A stretch of 64,000 nt of DNA from assembly GCF_003253995.1 (NCBI RefSeq), contig NZ_QKZL01000002.1, forward strand, positions 62,001 to 126,000. The letters run 5' to 3'. The notes below the pieces were generated by a model. It ran no database searches. It had not been told where the DNA came from and was given only the letters and a program-made list of their open reading frames with translations. The translations under genes were made by a program, and so were the position numbers. Positions 28,209-38,389 of the stretch are shown one piece after another. The DNA is from Palleronia aestuarii (GTDB lineage Bacteria; Pseudomonadota; Alphaproteobacteria; Rhodobacterales; Rhodobacteraceae). Every line of letters starts with the position of its first letter. The first letter of the stretch is position 1.

Positions 28209-28535
28209 TCAGTTCAGCTGGAAATGCAGCGGATACGTGCCGTCCTCGATCTCGCCGAAGATGTCGCCCAGATCGGGGTGATCGACCGGAACGCCCGAAT
28301 AATCGGCAATCAGGTTCTGCTCGGAAACATAAGCGACGTAATAGGTCTGATCGTTCTCCGCGAGGAGGTGGTAGAACGGCTGGTCCTTCGAGGGACGCGC
28401 CTCCTCCGGGATCGATTCGTACCATTCCTCGGAATTGGCGAAGATCGGATCGACGTCGAAAATCACCCCCCGGAACGGATGTTTCCGGTGGCGAACGATC
28501 TGTCCGAGATGGAATCGGGCGCTGCTTCTCAGCAT
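28209..28535 (-). CDS. hspQ: Heat shock protein HspQ
   Basis: 108-residue protein of the YccV/HspQ family, which in E. coli binds hemimethylated DNA and acts as a specificity factor for Lon protease. The family pattern FHLGQIVRHRKHPFRGVIFD and QPFYHLLAEN is clear, with HPDLGDIFGE near the end. The ATG at 28535 is preceded by AAGGAG. The frame is open to 28613 but the added residues are not part of the family. It ends three bases from the convergent rhodanese gene. Confidence 0.92.
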   Translation of the reverse strand: MLRSSARFHLGQIVRHRKHPFRGVIFDVDPIFANSEEWYESIPEEARPSKDQPFYHLLAENDQTYYVAYVSEQNLIADYSGVPVDHPDLGDIFGEIEDGTYPLHFQLN

Positions 28536-28616
28536 CGAAATCTCCTTGCCCGCGCAGCCTAGTCCCTCGCGGCGGCGAGTGTCCATCGCCGAGGTCCGGT
28601 CGGGAGGAAACACAGT

Positions 28617-29498
28617 GTGAGCATCGTTCAGACAGTCGCCGAGATCGTGGCCCCGGTCTTCCTGCTCGCGGCGACGGGCTTTGTCTGGGTGCGCGCGGGC
28701 TTCGACTATCCCACCGTCTTCGTCACCCGGCTCGCGATGAGCCTAGCCACGCCCTGCCTCGTCTTCGCCGCGCTGATGACGTCGGAGATCGATCCCGCCG
28801 CCCTGGGCGACATGGCGCTGGCCGCGCTGGTGGCGTATGCCGGCATGACGGTCGCGATGACGCTCCTCGTCCGGGTCTGCCGCCTCGACCAGCGCACCTA
28901 TCTCGCCCCGCTCATCTTCGGCAATACCGGCAATCTGGGCCTTCCCCTCGCGCTCTTCGCCTTCGGTGATGCCGGGCTCGGCTACGCGGTCGCGGTCTTC
29001 GCGGTCACCTCCGTCGCCTCCTTCACCTTCGGCATCTGGCTCGTCTCGGGTGGCGCCTCGATGACGAGCTTCCTGCGCGAGCCGCTGGTCGGCGCGACGC
29101 TTCTGGGCGCGCTCTTTCTCTGGCAGGGCTGGCAGACGCCGACCTTTCTCACGAACGCCATCGAGCTTGTCGGGCAATTGGCGATCCCACTCATGCTGAT
29201 CACGCTCGGCGTCGCGATGGCGGGGCTCAGCCCGCGGAGCCTCCGCCGCCCCACGGGCCTCGCCCTGGCGAAGGTCGGAGCCGCGGCCGCGATCGCCGGC
29301 CTCACGGGCCTCGCGCTCGGCCTGCCGGCCACGGCCTTCGCGGTTCTCGTCTTGCAGGTCTCCACGCCCGTCGCGGTGACGAGCTACATGCTGGCGCGCA
29401 AGTACGGCGCGGATGCCGATGCGGTGGCCGGGCTCGTGGTCGTCTCGACCCTGCTCAGCGTGATCGCGCTTCCCGTCCTGCTCGCCTTTTTGATCTGA
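28617..29498 (+). CDS. AEC-family transporter (auxin efflux carrier type)
   Basis: Inner-membrane carrier of 293 residues with about ten helices in two inverted halves, as in the bile/arsenite/riboflavin and AEC superfamily. GNTGNLGLPLALFAFGD is the broken-helix motif of the first half, and QVSTPVAVTSYMLARKYG lies in the second. The start is a GTG at 28617 with GGGAGG upstream. It is divergent from hspQ. Substrates of bacterial AEC proteins include organic acids; none can be named here. Confidence 0.88.
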   Translation: MSIVQTVAEIVAPVFLLAATGFVWVRAGFDYPTVFVTRLAMSLATPCLVFAALMTSEIDPAALGDMALAALVAYAGMTVAMTLLVRVCRLDQRTYLAPLIFGNTGNLGLPLALFAFGDAGLGYAVAVFAVTSVASFTFGIWLVSGGASMTSFLREPLVGATLLGALFLWQGWQTPTFLTNAIELVGQLAIPLMLITLGVAMAGLSPRSLRRPTGLALAKVGAAAAIAGLTGLALGLPATAFAVLVLQVSTPVAVTSYMLARKYGADADAVAGLVVVSTLLSVIALPVLLAFLI

Positions 29499-29574
29499 GC
29501 CACGGCCAAATCGTTTGGCGCGCGGTGCGGGATCCGGTAGAGTACGGCAAAACAAAAGAAAATCGGGCAGGCAG

Positions 29575-30159
29575 ATGAGCAGAAAAATCCGCGCCCTCGT
29601 TCTCATGCTGTTCGTCGCCGGGTGCGGCAGCAGTGAACGCACGGCGCCTACCAACCTCGAGAATGCATGCGAGATCGTCAGCGAACGGCCGCATTACCTC
29701 TCCGCCATGCGGCGGACGGAACGGCGCTGGGGTATCCCGATCGCCGTGCAGATGGCGACGATCCACCAGGAATCGAAATTCATCGGCAATGCGCGGACAC
29801 CGCACCGCTTCGCGCTCGGGATCATCCCGATGGGGCGACAGAGCTCGGCCTACGGCTATTCCCAGGCGCTCGACGGGACCTGGGACGAGTACGTGGCGGA
29901 GACCGGCAACCGCCGTGCCAAGCGCGACCGGATCCGCGACGCCACTGACTTCATGGGCTGGTACATGGACGCGTCAACGCGTCGTCTCGGCATCCCGCGC
30001 ACGGATGCCCGCAACCAGTACCTTGCCTATCACGAGGGGCGGACGGGTTTTGCCCGCGGCAGCCACGCGGCGAAACCCTGGCTCATGACGGTGTCGAACA
30101 ACGTGGCGTCGCGCGCCGTGCTCTACGACGCGCAACTGCGCTCCTGCCGCAAGATCTGA
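29575..30159 (+). CDS. Lipoprotein with lytic-transglycosylase-like (SLT) domain
   Basis: 194-residue lipoprotein, probably anchored to the outer membrane, with lipobox LFVAGC near residue 20. The lysozyme-like domain includes the putative catalytic Glu in IHQESKFIGNAR, followed by SSAYGYSQALDGTWDEY and, later, AYHEGRTGF, as in Slt-type transglycosylases that cleave the glycan backbone. The start at ATG 29575 puts a normal signal peptide in place; the frame is open upstream to 29515. Confidence 0.82.
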   Translation: MSRKIRALVLMLFVAGCGSSERTAPTNLENACEIVSERPHYLSAMRRTERRWGIPIAVQMATIHQESKFIGNARTPHRFALGIIPMGRQSSAYGYSQALDGTWDEYVAETGNRRAKRDRIRDATDFMGWYMDASTRRLGIPRTDARNQYLAYHEGRTGFARGSHAAKPWLMTVSNNVASRAVLYDAQLRSCRKI

Positions 30160-30168
30160 ACGCGGCAT

Positions 30169-30777
30169 CTAGCCGCGGCGGGCGATCTCCGACTGGATGG
30201 AGAAGTAGCGCGACGGGAACGACCCGCCCGTCTTCAGATCACCGAGGACCACGGTCGTCCGGCTGCCCGAGCCGTCCGTGATCACCCATTGCCGAAGCTC
30301 GATCGGGTTCGCGGTGAAGACGAGCTCGATCTGTCCGTATTGAGGATTGGCCGGATCCTGTGCGGTGACAACCGTCTTCACACCGTTCTGGCGGTGACCC
30401 ACCACCATGTTGCGCTGTCCGAGATTCACGTTGCGCTCGAGGATGATGCTGAGCGGCGTCCTCGACAGGGGGTATTGCTCGGGCCGCGACGTGTTCGATT
30501 TCGCGTCGAACACGGCCACCTGCCCGCCGCCCGCCATGACGAGCGTCCTGTCGGGCGCGGCGTAGTCGAACCGGATCCGCCCCGGCCGCTGGATGTAGAT
30601 CTTGCCGGTCGAGATCGTCCCGTCGGGATTGATCTGCGTGAAGTCCGCTTCCGCGGTCTGCATGGCATTGAGATACGAGGACAGCGCATCGAGCGAGATC
30701 GGCGCCGCGTGCGCCGGCGCGCCGGAGAGGAACGCCGCGGCGGCGGCTCCGGCGAGGAGGGTTCTGCGGGTCGGCAT
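30169..30777 (-). CDS. lolA: Outer-membrane lipoprotein carrier LolA
   Basis: Periplasmic chaperone, 202 residues, that ferries lipoproteins from LolCDE to the outer membrane. The signal peptide is MPTRRTLLAGAAAAAFLSG, cleaved near AHA. The mature part shows AEADFTQINPDGTISTGKIY and RPGRIRFDYA, characteristic of the half-barrel. Alphaproteobacteria usually lack LolB, so LolA may do both steps. In many relatives lolA lies next to ftsK; here dps intervenes on the other strand. Confidence 0.92.
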   Translation of the reverse strand: MPTRRTLLAGAAAAAFLSGAPAHAAPISLDALSSYLNAMQTAEADFTQINPDGTISTGKIYIQRPGRIRFDYAAPDRTLVMAGGGQVAVFDAKSNTSRPEQYPLSRTPLSIILERNVNLGQRNMVVGHRQNGVKTVVTAQDPANPQYGQIELVFTANPIELRQWVITDGSGSRTTVVLGDLKTGGSFPSRYFSIQSEIARRG

Positions 30778-30869
30778 GCGTGATGATCCTTCGGCTGCTT
30801 CGGGGCCCATATAGGGACACCGAACCCGAATTCCCATCGTCAGGCGATAACGGCCCTCTGCTAGGCGAT

Positions 30870-30894
30870 GGAACCCTACGCGGCGCGCATGGTT
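30870..30894 (+). promoter_or_regulatory. Candidate EcfG-type promoter for dps
   Basis: GGAAC at 30870-30874, 16 bases, then GGTT at 30891-30894, ending 52 bases before the dps start. This has the same spacing and the same minus-10 element as the site before the receiver gene. Dps is a standard member of general stress regulons, which supports the call. Confidence 0.5.
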
Positions 30895-30946
30895 TCAGGG
30901 ACGCAACGAGGTCGAAAGGCCTCGCAGAGTTTCCAAGGAGATTTTC

Positions 30947-31453
30947 ATGTCCGAAGTAGAACCTTTCGTCGCCGGCCTGAACGACAATACCCGCCACAAG
31001 GTCGTCGACCTTCTCAACGATCGCCTTGCCGACACGATTTCGCTGACCCTCGCGGTCAAGCAGGCGCACTGGAATCTGAAGGGTCCGGGCTTCATCGGCG
31101 TGCACGAACTGCTCGACGACGTGGCCGACAGGCTTCGCGAAAGCTCCGACCTGATCGCCGAACGCGCCGCGATCCTCGGTGGCTTCGCGCGCGGAACGAC
31201 GGAAGTCGTTGCGCAGAAGACGACGATGGCCGCCTACCCAGTCGAGGAGCACGACATCCAGGTCCATATCGAGGCGCTGCGCGAGCGCTTCGTCGATGTG
31301 GGTCAAAAGATCCGCGCCGCGATCGAGGAAGCGGGCGAGGCCGGCGACGACGACACGGAGGACCTCTTCACCGAGGTGAGCCGGCAGATCGACAAGGACG
31401 CCTGGTTCATCGCCGCCAATGCGCCCCTCAAGGGCAACGCCCAGACCGCCTGA
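30947..31453 (+). CDS. dps: Dps-family ferritin-like DNA protection protein
   Basis: 168-residue ferritin-like protein that stores iron using peroxide and can coat DNA in stress. The inter-subunit ferroxidase centre is seen as HWNLKGPGFIGVHELLDDV, with the two His and the Asp, followed by Glu residues in RLRESSDLIAERA. The start ATG has AAGGAG about eight bases upstream. An EcfG-type promoter candidate lies just before it and an intrinsic terminator after it, so it is probably a single-gene unit. Confidence 0.95.
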   Translation: MSEVEPFVAGLNDNTRHKVVDLLNDRLADTISLTLAVKQAHWNLKGPGFIGVHELLDDVADRLRESSDLIAERAAILGGFARGTTEVVAQKTTMAAYPVEEHDIQVHIEALRERFVDVGQKIRAAIEEAGEAGDDDTEDLFTEVSRQIDKDAWFIAANAPLKGNAQTA

Positions 31454-31513
31454 GGGCGTTGCGGCCCGGCGCCCGCGTCGGAGCCGCGCCTCGGCAAATC
31501 CGAACCAATCGAG

Positions 31514-31542
31514 GCCCGCCGCGATCCCCCGCGGCGGGCTTT
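31514..31542 (+). terminator. Intrinsic terminator of dps
   Basis: Perfect 10-bp stem gcccgccgcg (31514-31523) and cgcggcgggc (31530-31539) with a 6-base loop, followed on the plus strand by TTT. It lies between the convergent dps and ftsK genes and may stop both. Confidence 0.75.
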
Positions 31543-31546
31543 CGCG

Positions 31547-34276
31547 TCATTGCGGCTCGGGAACCAGCACTTCGCGCTTGCCCACGTGGTTGGCCGAAGA
31601 GACCACGCCCTGATCCTCCATCTGCTCCACGAGCCGCGCGGCCTTGTTGTAGCCGATGGCGAGCTTCCTCTGGATGTAGGAGGTGGAGCACTTGCGGTCC
31701 CTGATGGCGATCGCGACCGCCTGGTCGTAGAGCGCATCCTCCCCGTCGCTCCCGGAATTGCCAAGGCCGAGGACCGCGTCGATATCCGATCCCTTCTCCT
31801 CGTCCGGCCCCTCGACCACGCCCGAAAGGTATTCGGGCGGCCCGAAGGACTTCAGGTGGCGCACCACGTCCTCGACCTCTTCGTCGGAGCAGAAGGGTCC
31901 GTGGACACGGGTGATCTTCGAGCCGCCCGCCATGTAGAGCATGTCGCCCATCCCGAGAAGCTGCTCCGCCCCCTGCTCGCCCAGGATGGTCCGGCTGTCG
32001 ATCTTCGACGTGACCGCAAAGCTGATCCGCGTGGGGAAGTTGGCCTTGATCGTGCCGGTGATGACGTCGACCGAAGGCCGCTGCGTCGCCATGATGAGGT
32101 GGATTCCGCTCGCCCGCGCCATCTGCGCAAGCCGTTGGATGCAGGCCTCGATCTCCTTGCCCGCTACCATCATCAGGTCGGCCATCTCGTCCACGACGAC
32201 GACGATGAAGGGCAGCAGCTCGGGCTGCATCTCCTCGGTCTCGAAGATCGGATCGCCGGTCTCGTCGTCGAAGCCGGTCTGCACCGTCCGCTCGAACATC
32301 TCGTTCTTCGACAGCGCGTCGCGGACGCGGGAATTGTAGCCCTCGATGTTCCGCACGCCCATCTTCGACATCTTGCGGTAGCGGTCCTCCATCTCGCCCA
32401 CGACCCACTTAAGCGCGACGACCGCCTTCTTCGGATCGGTCACAACGGGCGACAGGAGATGCGGGATGCCGTCGTAGACGCTGAGTTCCAGCATCTTCGG
32501 ATCGATCATGATGAGCCGGCATTCCTCCGGCGTCAGGCGATAGAGGAGCGACAGGATCATCGTGTTGATCGCCACCGACTTGCCCGACCCGGTCGTTCCC
32601 GCGATCAGCAGGTGGGGCATCTTCGCGAGGTTCGCGACAACCGGATCGCCGCCGATATCCTTGCCGAGCGCGAGCGGCAGCTGCAGCTTCGCGTCGCCAT
32701 AGGAGCGCGCAGTGAGGATCTCGCGCAGCACGCACATCTCGCGGTTATCATTGGGCAGCTCGATCCCGATGACGCTGCGCCCCGGCACGGTGGAGACGCG
32801 CGCGGATAGCGCCGACATCGACCGCGCGATGTCGTCGGCAAGCCCGATCACCCGGCTGGCTTTCAGACCCGGCGCGGGCTCGAGTTCGTACATGGTGACG
32901 ACGGGGCCGGGGCGGACGGAGACGATCTCCCCCTTCACGCCGTAATCCTCGAGCACGCTTTCGAGCGTGCGGGCATTCTCCTCGAGCGCTTCGTCGCCGA
33001 GATGGTAGCGGGTCACCGTGTCGGGGCTCGCGAGGAGGTCGAGCGGCGGGTAATCGTAGGCGCCTTCCGACGCGCCGGTCTTGCGCGGGGCCGCCTCGCG
33101 CTGCGGCGCGGGACGGGCAGCCACGGGCTTGCGCTCCTTCTGGGCGGCGAAGTTGGGCGTGGCCCGCGGCGTCGGCGCCGCGATATCCGGATCGGGCGAC
33201 GCGGCCTCGGGCTCTTCGAGGAACGGCTCGGCCTCGTCCACGAGCATCTCCTCCTCCGGTTCCGGGAACAGTCGCGCCTGGTGCTCCGCCTCGATCTCGG
33301 CGGGGCGCGTGCGTCGCAGCGGCGGTTCGGTGCGGGCCACAAGCGGCTGGGGCGTGGCCCCGCCGGCGCGCATCCGCGACTTCACCGCGTCCGCGATCCG
33401 CGTTGCGATCCGCGCGTCGTCATCCTCGAAGACCGGATCGAGATCGGCCAGGGGCTCGGGCTCCGCCCCGCGACGGGCGAAGAGCCGCGGCAAGCCGACA
33501 CGGGGAGCGCGCCCCGCTACCGGGTCCTCGATCTCGGCCCCGGAGACGCCCGCGATCTCTTCCTGCCGCGCGGCACGGTCGCGGTAGCTCGAGGCCGCCA
33601 TCGACACGCCGCGCCCGACCCCCTGCCGGCCCCGCGCGGCCGCCCCGAGGAGCCCCGCATAGCACCGCACCGTCCCGCGCAGCATCCAGAGCCCGAGCGC
33701 CTTCAATTCGGCCTGCGAGAAGCCGAGGACGAAGAGCCACATCGCCACAGTGGCCGCCATCAGCGCGAGCGCGGTGAGCTTCATGCCCACGGGCCCCGTC
33801 ACCGAAAGGATGCCGAGGATCGCGCCCAGCGCCGTGTCGCCGAAATTGCCCCCCATTCCGAAGCTCTGCGTCCAGGTCGCGGTGGGCAGATGCGTGGAGG
33901 CGTAGGTGGACAGGAGCGCAATCGCGATCGGCACGAAGATGACGCGACGCGTCATCCGGTCCGCGCCCTGGTGGAGCACGAAGCGCATCCCCAGCGCGGC
34001 GAAGGCCACCGGAACGCCCCATGCACCCCATCCCACGATGAAGAAGAGCGGCGAGGCGAGCGAGGCGCCGAGGCGGCCCAGCGCGTTCTGGGCCGGGCGC
34101 GAGGTGGCGTTGAGCCAGCTCGGATCGTCGGGCGTGTAGGTCGCGAGCATCAGCGCGGCGGCGAACCCGATCCCCAGGAGCACCAATCCCAGCAATTCCT
34201 TGCTGCGCCGTTCGAGCGCGGCCTGCGTCTTGCTGTCGAAAAGCGGATCGCGGGTCCGGGATTGATACGATGCCAT
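31547..34276 (-). CDS. ftsK: DNA translocase FtsK
   Basis: Septal DNA pump that clears chromosome ends at division and activates XerCD recombination, 909 residues. N-terminus: about four membrane helices starting near [19 protein letters not shown]. Then a Pro/Glu/Ala-rich linker (about 230-430). Motor domain: Walker [10 protein letters not shown] and Walker [12 protein letters not shown]. The C-terminal gamma winged helix is [20 protein letters not shown], which reads KOPS sites. The start ATG at 34276 was chosen because the open frame before it is antisense to the aminotransferase gene. It follows that gene by 13 bases. Confidence 0.97.
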   Translation of the reverse strand: MASYQSRTRDPLFDSKTQAALERRSKELLGLVLLGIGFAAALMLATYTPDDPSWLNATSRPAQNALGRLGASLASPLFFIVGWGAWGVPVAFAALGMRFVLHQGADRMTRRVIFVPIAIALLSTYASTHLPTATWTQSFGMGGNFGDTALGAILGILSVTGPVGMKLTALALMAATVAMWLFVLGFSQAELKALGLWMLRGTVRCYAGLLGAAARGRQGVGRGVSMAASSYRDRAARQEEIAGVSGAEIEDPVAGRAPRVGLPRLFARRGAEPEPLADLDPVFEDDDARIATRIADAVKSRMRAGGATPQPLVARTEPPLRRTRPAEIEAEHQARLFPEPEEEMLVDEAEPFLEEPEAASPDPDIAAPTPRATPNFAAQKERKPVAARPAPQREAAPRKTGASEGAYDYPPLDLLASPDTVTRYHLGDEALEENARTLESVLEDYGVKGEIVSVRPGPVVTMYELEPAPGLKASRVIGLADDIARSMSALSARVSTVPGRSVIGIELPNDNREMCVLREILTARSYGDAKLQLPLALGKDIGGDPVVANLAKMPHLLIAGTTGSGKSVAINTMILSLLYRLTPEECRLIMIDPKMLELSVYDGIPHLLSPVVTDPKKAVVALKWVVGEMEDRYRKMSKMGVRNIEGYNSRVRDALSKNEMFERTVQTGFDDETGDPIFETEEMQPELLPFIVVVVDEMADLMMVAGKEIEACIQRLAQMARASGIHLIMATQRPSVDVITGTIKANFPTRISFAVTSKIDSRTILGEQGAEQLLGMGDMLYMAGGSKITRVHGPFCSDEEVEDVVRHLKSFGPPEYLSGVVEGPDEEKGSDIDAVLGLGNSGSDGEDALYDQAVAIAIRDRKCSTSYIQRKLAIGYNKAARLVEQMEDQGVVSSANHVGKREVLVPEPQ

Positions 34277-34289
34277 GCTGTCCTCTTTC

Positions 34290-35459
34290 TCACCTGTAGA
34301 TGCAGTCGCGGACTTGCTCGAGTCCGCGCCGCATTTCTTCTTCGTCCGCCACCAGCGCGAGGCGGATATACCCGTGCCCCGGATTCGTCCCGTCCACCTC
34401 CCGCGAGAGATACGCGCCGGGCAGCACCCGCACTCCCGTTTCGCGCCAGAGCCTGAGCGCCGCCGCCTCCCCGTCCTCGACCGGCAACCAGAGAAAGAAC
34501 CCGGCCTCCGGCGCGGTGCAGCCGGGAACGTCCGCGAAGACGTCGTCCACGATGTCGAACTTCGCGGCGTAGCGGACCCGGCTCGCCTCCACATGCGCCT
34601 CCTCGCGCCAGGCGCGCTCCGACACCGCCTGCAGCGGCAGCGGCAGCGGCGCCCCGGAATAGGCGCGAAGCTGCTTGATCCGCGCGATGCTCCGCGGCCC
34701 GCCCGCGACGAAGCCCGACCGCAGCCCCGGCAGGTTCGAGCGTTTAGACAGCGAGTGGAACACGAGGACCCGCTCCGGATCGGCCCCGACCTCCTGCGCC
34801 ACCTCGAGCGCGCCCACGGGCGGCATCCGGCGATAGATCTCGGAATAGCATTCGTCGGCGAAGATGCGGAAATCGTGCCGCTCCGCGAGGTTCAGGAGAT
34901 CGCGCCAGTACGCCCGATCCGCCACGGCGCCCTGCGGGTTCGAGGGTGAGCAGATATAGGCGATGGACGTACGGTCGAGCACCTCGCCGGGCAGCGACCC
35001 GTAATCGGGGAGGAACCCCGTCGCCTCGGTCGCGGGGACGTAGACGGGCCGCGCCGCCATGGCGAGAGCCGCCACGGCATAGACCTGGTAGAACGGATTG
35101 GGCGTCAGCACGTTCGGCCCGCCCTCGGGGCAGAGCGCGACGGCGGCGTTGAAGAGCCCCTCCCGCGTGCCGTTGAGCGTCGAGAGCTGCGTTCCGGGGT
35201 CGATCTCCGCGCCATAGCGGCGCCCGAGCCAGCCCGCGATCGCCTCCTTCAGCCCCTCGGTGCCGTCATTCGGGGGGTAGCGTCCGAAATCGGCCGCGTT
35301 CTCCGCGATCACGTCGGCGACCCAGGACGGCGGCGCATGGCGCGGCTCGCCGATCGTCATGTGGATCGTCTCGCCCCCGGGGGCATGCGCGTCGAGAAGG
35401 CTCCGCAGACGCGGAAACGCATAGGCCGGGAGGCTCTGGAACCGCTCGGGATACTGCAT
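34290..35459 (-). CDS. Class I/II aminotransferase, DapC-like
   Basis: PLP-dependent aminotransferase of about 389 residues. The PLP lysine lies in [15 protein letters not shown]; other marks are SPSNPQG and the ADECYSEIY region. These fit the N-succinyldiaminopimelate aminotransferase (DapC) group of lysine and peptidoglycan precursor synthesis, but related enzymes of this fold use other amino acids. Two adjacent ATGs are possible; I use 35459 because GAGG is then six bases away. It is co-oriented with ftsK and probably transcribed with it. Confidence 0.82.
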   Translation of the reverse strand: MQYPERFQSLPAYAFPRLRSLLDAHAPGGETIHMTIGEPRHAPPSWVADVIAENAADFGRYPPNDGTEGLKEAIAGWLGRRYGAEIDPGTQLSTLNGTREGLFNAAVALCPEGGPNVLTPNPFYQVYAVAALAMAARPVYVPATEATGFLPDYGSLPGEVLDRTSIAYICSPSNPQGAVADRAYWRDLLNLAERHDFRIFADECYSEIYRRMPPVGALEVAQEVGADPERVLVFHSLSKRSNLPGLRSGFVAGGPRSIARIKQLRAYSGAPLPLPLQAVSERAWREEAHVEASRVRYAAKFDIVDDVFADVPGCTAPEAGFFLWLPVEDGEAAALRLWRETGVRVLPGAYLSREVDGTNPGHGYIRLALVADEEEMRRGLEQVRDCIYR

Positions 35460-35576
35460 CATGTGCCTCGAAGCAGGGGTCTTTCGCCCCGTTTGTGAGA
35501 GAGGCTAGCGCGGGGGCCGCCCCCGCGTCCAGCCATTCCGCGCCCGGACGGGGTCACGCGCCCCGCCCTGTTGCGC

Positions 35577-36905
35577 TCAGGCCAAGGCCCGTTCCGCCGC
35601 CCGGCCGAGCCGCAGGAGCCGCGCCTCGCTTCCCGCCGGCGTCTGCAGCAGGCATCCGACCGACGGCGTGCCCGTGGGCAAGGTCAGCCCGGTAAGCCCC
35701 AGGTAGTTTCCGATCCGGGTATTTCTCAGCGTCATCAGGTTCCTGGAGACGAAGTAATCCTCCTCCGTCTCGAGCCGGTGCCGGTTCGGCGGCAGGATGG
35801 GGCAGGTTGGCAGGATCACGGCGTCGAAGCCCGCGGCGGCCGCATGATAGGCCTCGCGGCATTCGTCGATCACCCGCCAGGCGGCAAGGTAGTCGGGGGC
35901 GCTCACGTCGCGCCCTCCGCGAAAGCGCTCGCGGACCGGCGGGTACATGACCTCTGGCCGCGCCTCGATCGTGTCGCGCCAGACCGCATAGGCCTCCGCC
36001 GCGAAGACGATCGAGCTCTGCGCCACGGCCCGGGCGACCGCCGGGATCTCGCGCCATTCGATCACCGCCCCCGCACCGCGAAGTCGCTCGACGGCGGCGC
36101 GGTAACCCTGATCGACGGCCGGATCGAGATCTTCCATCGCCACCGTCTCGAGGGCGAGGAAACGCCTGCCCTCGATTGACGCGCCCTCGAGGTCCGGCGC
36201 CGTCCGGCCCGCCATCGCGGCCCAGAAGAGGCTCGCATCCTCCACGTTCCGCGCGAGGGGGCCGAGCGTGTCGAAACGTGGGCAGAGCGGCACCACGCCC
36301 TCCATCGGCAGCGCCCCCGGCCCGGTCTTGAGACCGACGAGGTCGTTCCACGCGGCCGGCGCCCGTATCGACCCCCCGGTATCCGATCCCGTCGCCGCCG
36401 CCGCGAGACCGAAGCCCACCGAGGTCGCGGCGCCGGAGGACGACCCGCCCGAAACCGCCTCTTCGTCGTTCACGCATGGCGGCGAACCCGTCATGGGGTT
36501 GAGCCCGATGCCGGAGAAGGCGAGCTCCGTCATGTGCGTCTTGCCGAGACAGACGAGCCCCGCTTCCGTCGCGTTCCTGAGAACCGTCGCGTCGTGTGCG
36601 GGCACGCGGCCCTCGAGAAGACGGCTCCCCGCCTCCGTCGCCACGCCCGCGCTGTCGAAGAGGTCCTTCCAGGAGACCGGCACGCCATCGAGCGGAGAGC
36701 GCCGCCGCCCCGCTTTCGCGCGCCCGGCCGCGGCCCGCGCCTCGGCCCGTGCGCGTTCGGGCGTGGTGCGGGCATAGATTCGCGGCGAAAGCGCGTGCGC
36801 CTCGATCGCGTCGAGAAAGGTCTCGGTCAGCGCGACCGGGTCGATCTCCCCCGATCCGATCCCGCGGCTGAGATCGCCCGCGCTCATCCACCGCCAGTCT
36901 TCCAT
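35577..36905 (-). CDS. Amidase signature family hydrolase
   Basis: Amidase of about 442 residues with the Ser-cisSer-Lys triad: Lys in VPVSWKDLFD, the glycine/serine stretch SGGSSSGAATS, and the nucleophile in GSDTGGSIRAP. It resembles proteins annotated as aspartyl/glutamyl-tRNA amidotransferase A subunit relatives, but no GatB/GatC is nearby and it probably hydrolyses free amides. Start is uncertain between ATG 36905 (with GGGGG upstream) and ATG 36929. Divergent from the UbiH-like gene. Confidence 0.82.
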   Translation of the reverse strand: MEDWRWMSAGDLSRGIGSGEIDPVALTETFLDAIEAHALSPRIYARTTPERARAEARAAAGRAKAGRRRSPLDGVPVSWKDLFDSAGVATEAGSRLLEGRVPAHDATVLRNATEAGLVCLGKTHMTELAFSGIGLNPMTGSPPCVNDEEAVSGGSSSGAATSVGFGLAAAATGSDTGGSIRAPAAWNDLVGLKTGPGALPMEGVVPLCPRFDTLGPLARNVEDASLFWAAMAGRTAPDLEGASIEGRRFLALETVAMEDLDPAVDQGYRAAVERLRGAGAVIEWREIPAVARAVAQSSIVFAAEAYAVWRDTIEARPEVMYPPVRERFRGGRDVSAPDYLAAWRVIDECREAYHAAAAGFDAVILPTCPILPPNRHRLETEEDYFVSRNLMTLRNTRIGNYLGLTGLTLPTGTPSVGCLLQTPAGSEARLLRLGRAAERALA

Positions 36906-36988
36906 GCCAAGCCCCCGTGCCAGTTCCATCCGTCCTAGACGCAGGCCCGCGCATGGACAATGCCCGCCCGCGCGCCATACTCCGCCCC

Positions 36989-38209
36989 ATGGATCATGAC
37001 GTCATCATCGCCGGCGGCGGGCTCAACGGATCGACCATGGCGCTCGCCCTCGCGGGCGCGGGCCTCGACGTGGCGCTCGTCGACCCCGCCCCCGTGGCCA
37101 TCCGCGCGGCGCCGGGTTTCGACGGGCGCAGCTATGCCCTCTCCGTGGGGTCGCGGAACCTCCTGCGCGCGCTCGGTCTTTGGGACACGCTCGCGCCCGA
37201 CGCCCAGCCGATCCTCGAGATCAAGGTGAGCGACGGGCGCGCGGGCGAGGGCCCCTCCCCGTTCGTGCTCGAATTCGACCATGCGGAGATCGAGGAAGGC
37301 CCGATGGGCCACATGGTCGAGGACCGCCACCTGCGCCCCGCCCTCCTCAATGCGCTGGAGGCCGCTCCCCGCGTCACCGCGATCGCCGGGCGCCGCGTGA
37401 CCGCGCAGGATGCCGGGCCCGCCGGGATCGAGGTCACGCTCGACGATGGCACGGCGCTCACGGCCCGGCTTCTCGTCGGCTGCGACGGCCGCGGGTCTCA
37501 GACCGGACGCCGCGCGGGGATCCGGCGCACGGGATGGGAATACGGGCAGAACGCGCTCGTCGCGGCCATCGCGCACGAAAAGCCCCATCGCGGCGTCGCG
37601 CATCAGTTCTTCATGCCCGAGGGACCGCTCGCCATCCTGCCCCTGAGAGAGAACCGCGCCTCCATCGTCTGGACGGAGCGGACAGCCCGCGCGGCCGCCC
37701 TCACCGCCCTGCCGGAGGCCGCCTATCTCGACATCCTGCGGCCGCGCTTCGGCGACTTCCTGGGCGACATCTCGCTCGCGGGCGCGCGCTACACCTATCC
37801 GCTGGCGCTGAGCCTCGCCAACCGCTTCGCCGCGCCGCGCGTGGCGCTGGCGGGCGACGCAGCGCATGCCGTCCACCCGATCGCGGGGCAGGGTCTCAAC
37901 GCAGGTCTCAAGGACGTCGCGAGCCTCGCGGAGGTGGTGGCGGACGCGCAGAGGCGGGGAGAGGATATCGGGCGGATCGACGTGCTCGAACGCTACGATC
38001 GCTGGCGGCGGTTCGATGCGACCGCGCTTGCGATGGCGACCGACGGGTTCAACCGGCTCTTCTCGAACGACAATCCGCTCCTACGCGCGGGGCGCGACCT
38101 CGGGCTCGGTCTCGTCAACCGGCTGCCGCGCCTGCGCCGCAGCTTCGTGCGGGAAGCGGCGGGCCTGACCGGGGACCGGCCGCGTCTCCTGCGCGGCCTG
38201 CCGCTCTGA
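36989..38209 (+). CDS. UbiH/UbiF/VisC-family FAD-dependent hydroxylase
   Basis: Flavin monooxygenase, 406 residues, probably hydroxylating the ubiquinone precursor ring. The dinucleotide-binding motif is DVIIAGGGLNGSTMALALAG, the middle motif is VGCDGRGSQ, and the second FAD motif is VALAGDAAHAVHPIAGQGLN, the VisC/UbiH signature. The start at ATG 36989 puts the FAD fold at the N-terminus; the frame is open upstream. Which ring position it acts on cannot be decided, since alphaproteobacteria use several UbiL/UbiH-like enzymes. Confidence 0.88.
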   Translation: MDHDVIIAGGGLNGSTMALALAGAGLDVALVDPAPVAIRAAPGFDGRSYALSVGSRNLLRALGLWDTLAPDAQPILEIKVSDGRAGEGPSPFVLEFDHAEIEEGPMGHMVEDRHLRPALLNALEAAPRVTAIAGRRVTAQDAGPAGIEVTLDDGTALTARLLVGCDGRGSQTGRRAGIRRTGWEYGQNALVAAIAHEKPHRGVAHQFFMPEGPLAILPLRENRASIVWTERTARAAALTALPEAAYLDILRPRFGDFLGDISLAGARYTYPLALSLANRFAAPRVALAGDAAHAVHPIAGQGLNAGLKDVASLAEVVADAQRRGEDIGRIDVLERYDRWRRFDATALAMATDGFNRLFSNDNPLLRAGRDLGLGLVNRLPRLRRSFVREAAGLTGDRPRLLRGLPL

Positions 38210-38389
38210 TCACTCGATCTTGCGTGCCTCGTCGACGAGCATCACCGGGATGCCGCCGCGGATAGGGAAGGCCAGATGCGCAGCCTTCGAGATGAGTTCC
38301 TGCCGCTCCGCATCGTAGGTCAGGACGGCATGGGTCTCTGGGCAGACGAGCGCCTCAAGCATCTTGCGGTCGAATTCCGCGCCACTCAT
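38210..38389 (-). CDS. Trm112/YcaR-family small protein
   Basis: 59-residue protein starting [18 protein letters not shown] and containing the family end [19 protein letters not shown]. Relatives in eukaryotes activate methyltransferases; the bacterial role is unknown. Only one Cys of the usual zinc-type positions is evident (LVCPETH). It ends one base after the convergent hydroxylase gene, and its start overlaps the stop of the Lon-domain gene as ATGA, so translation is coupled. Confidence 0.88.
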   Translation of the reverse strand: MSGAEFDRKMLEALVCPETHAVLTYDAERQELISKAAHLAFPIRGGIPVMLVDEARKIE

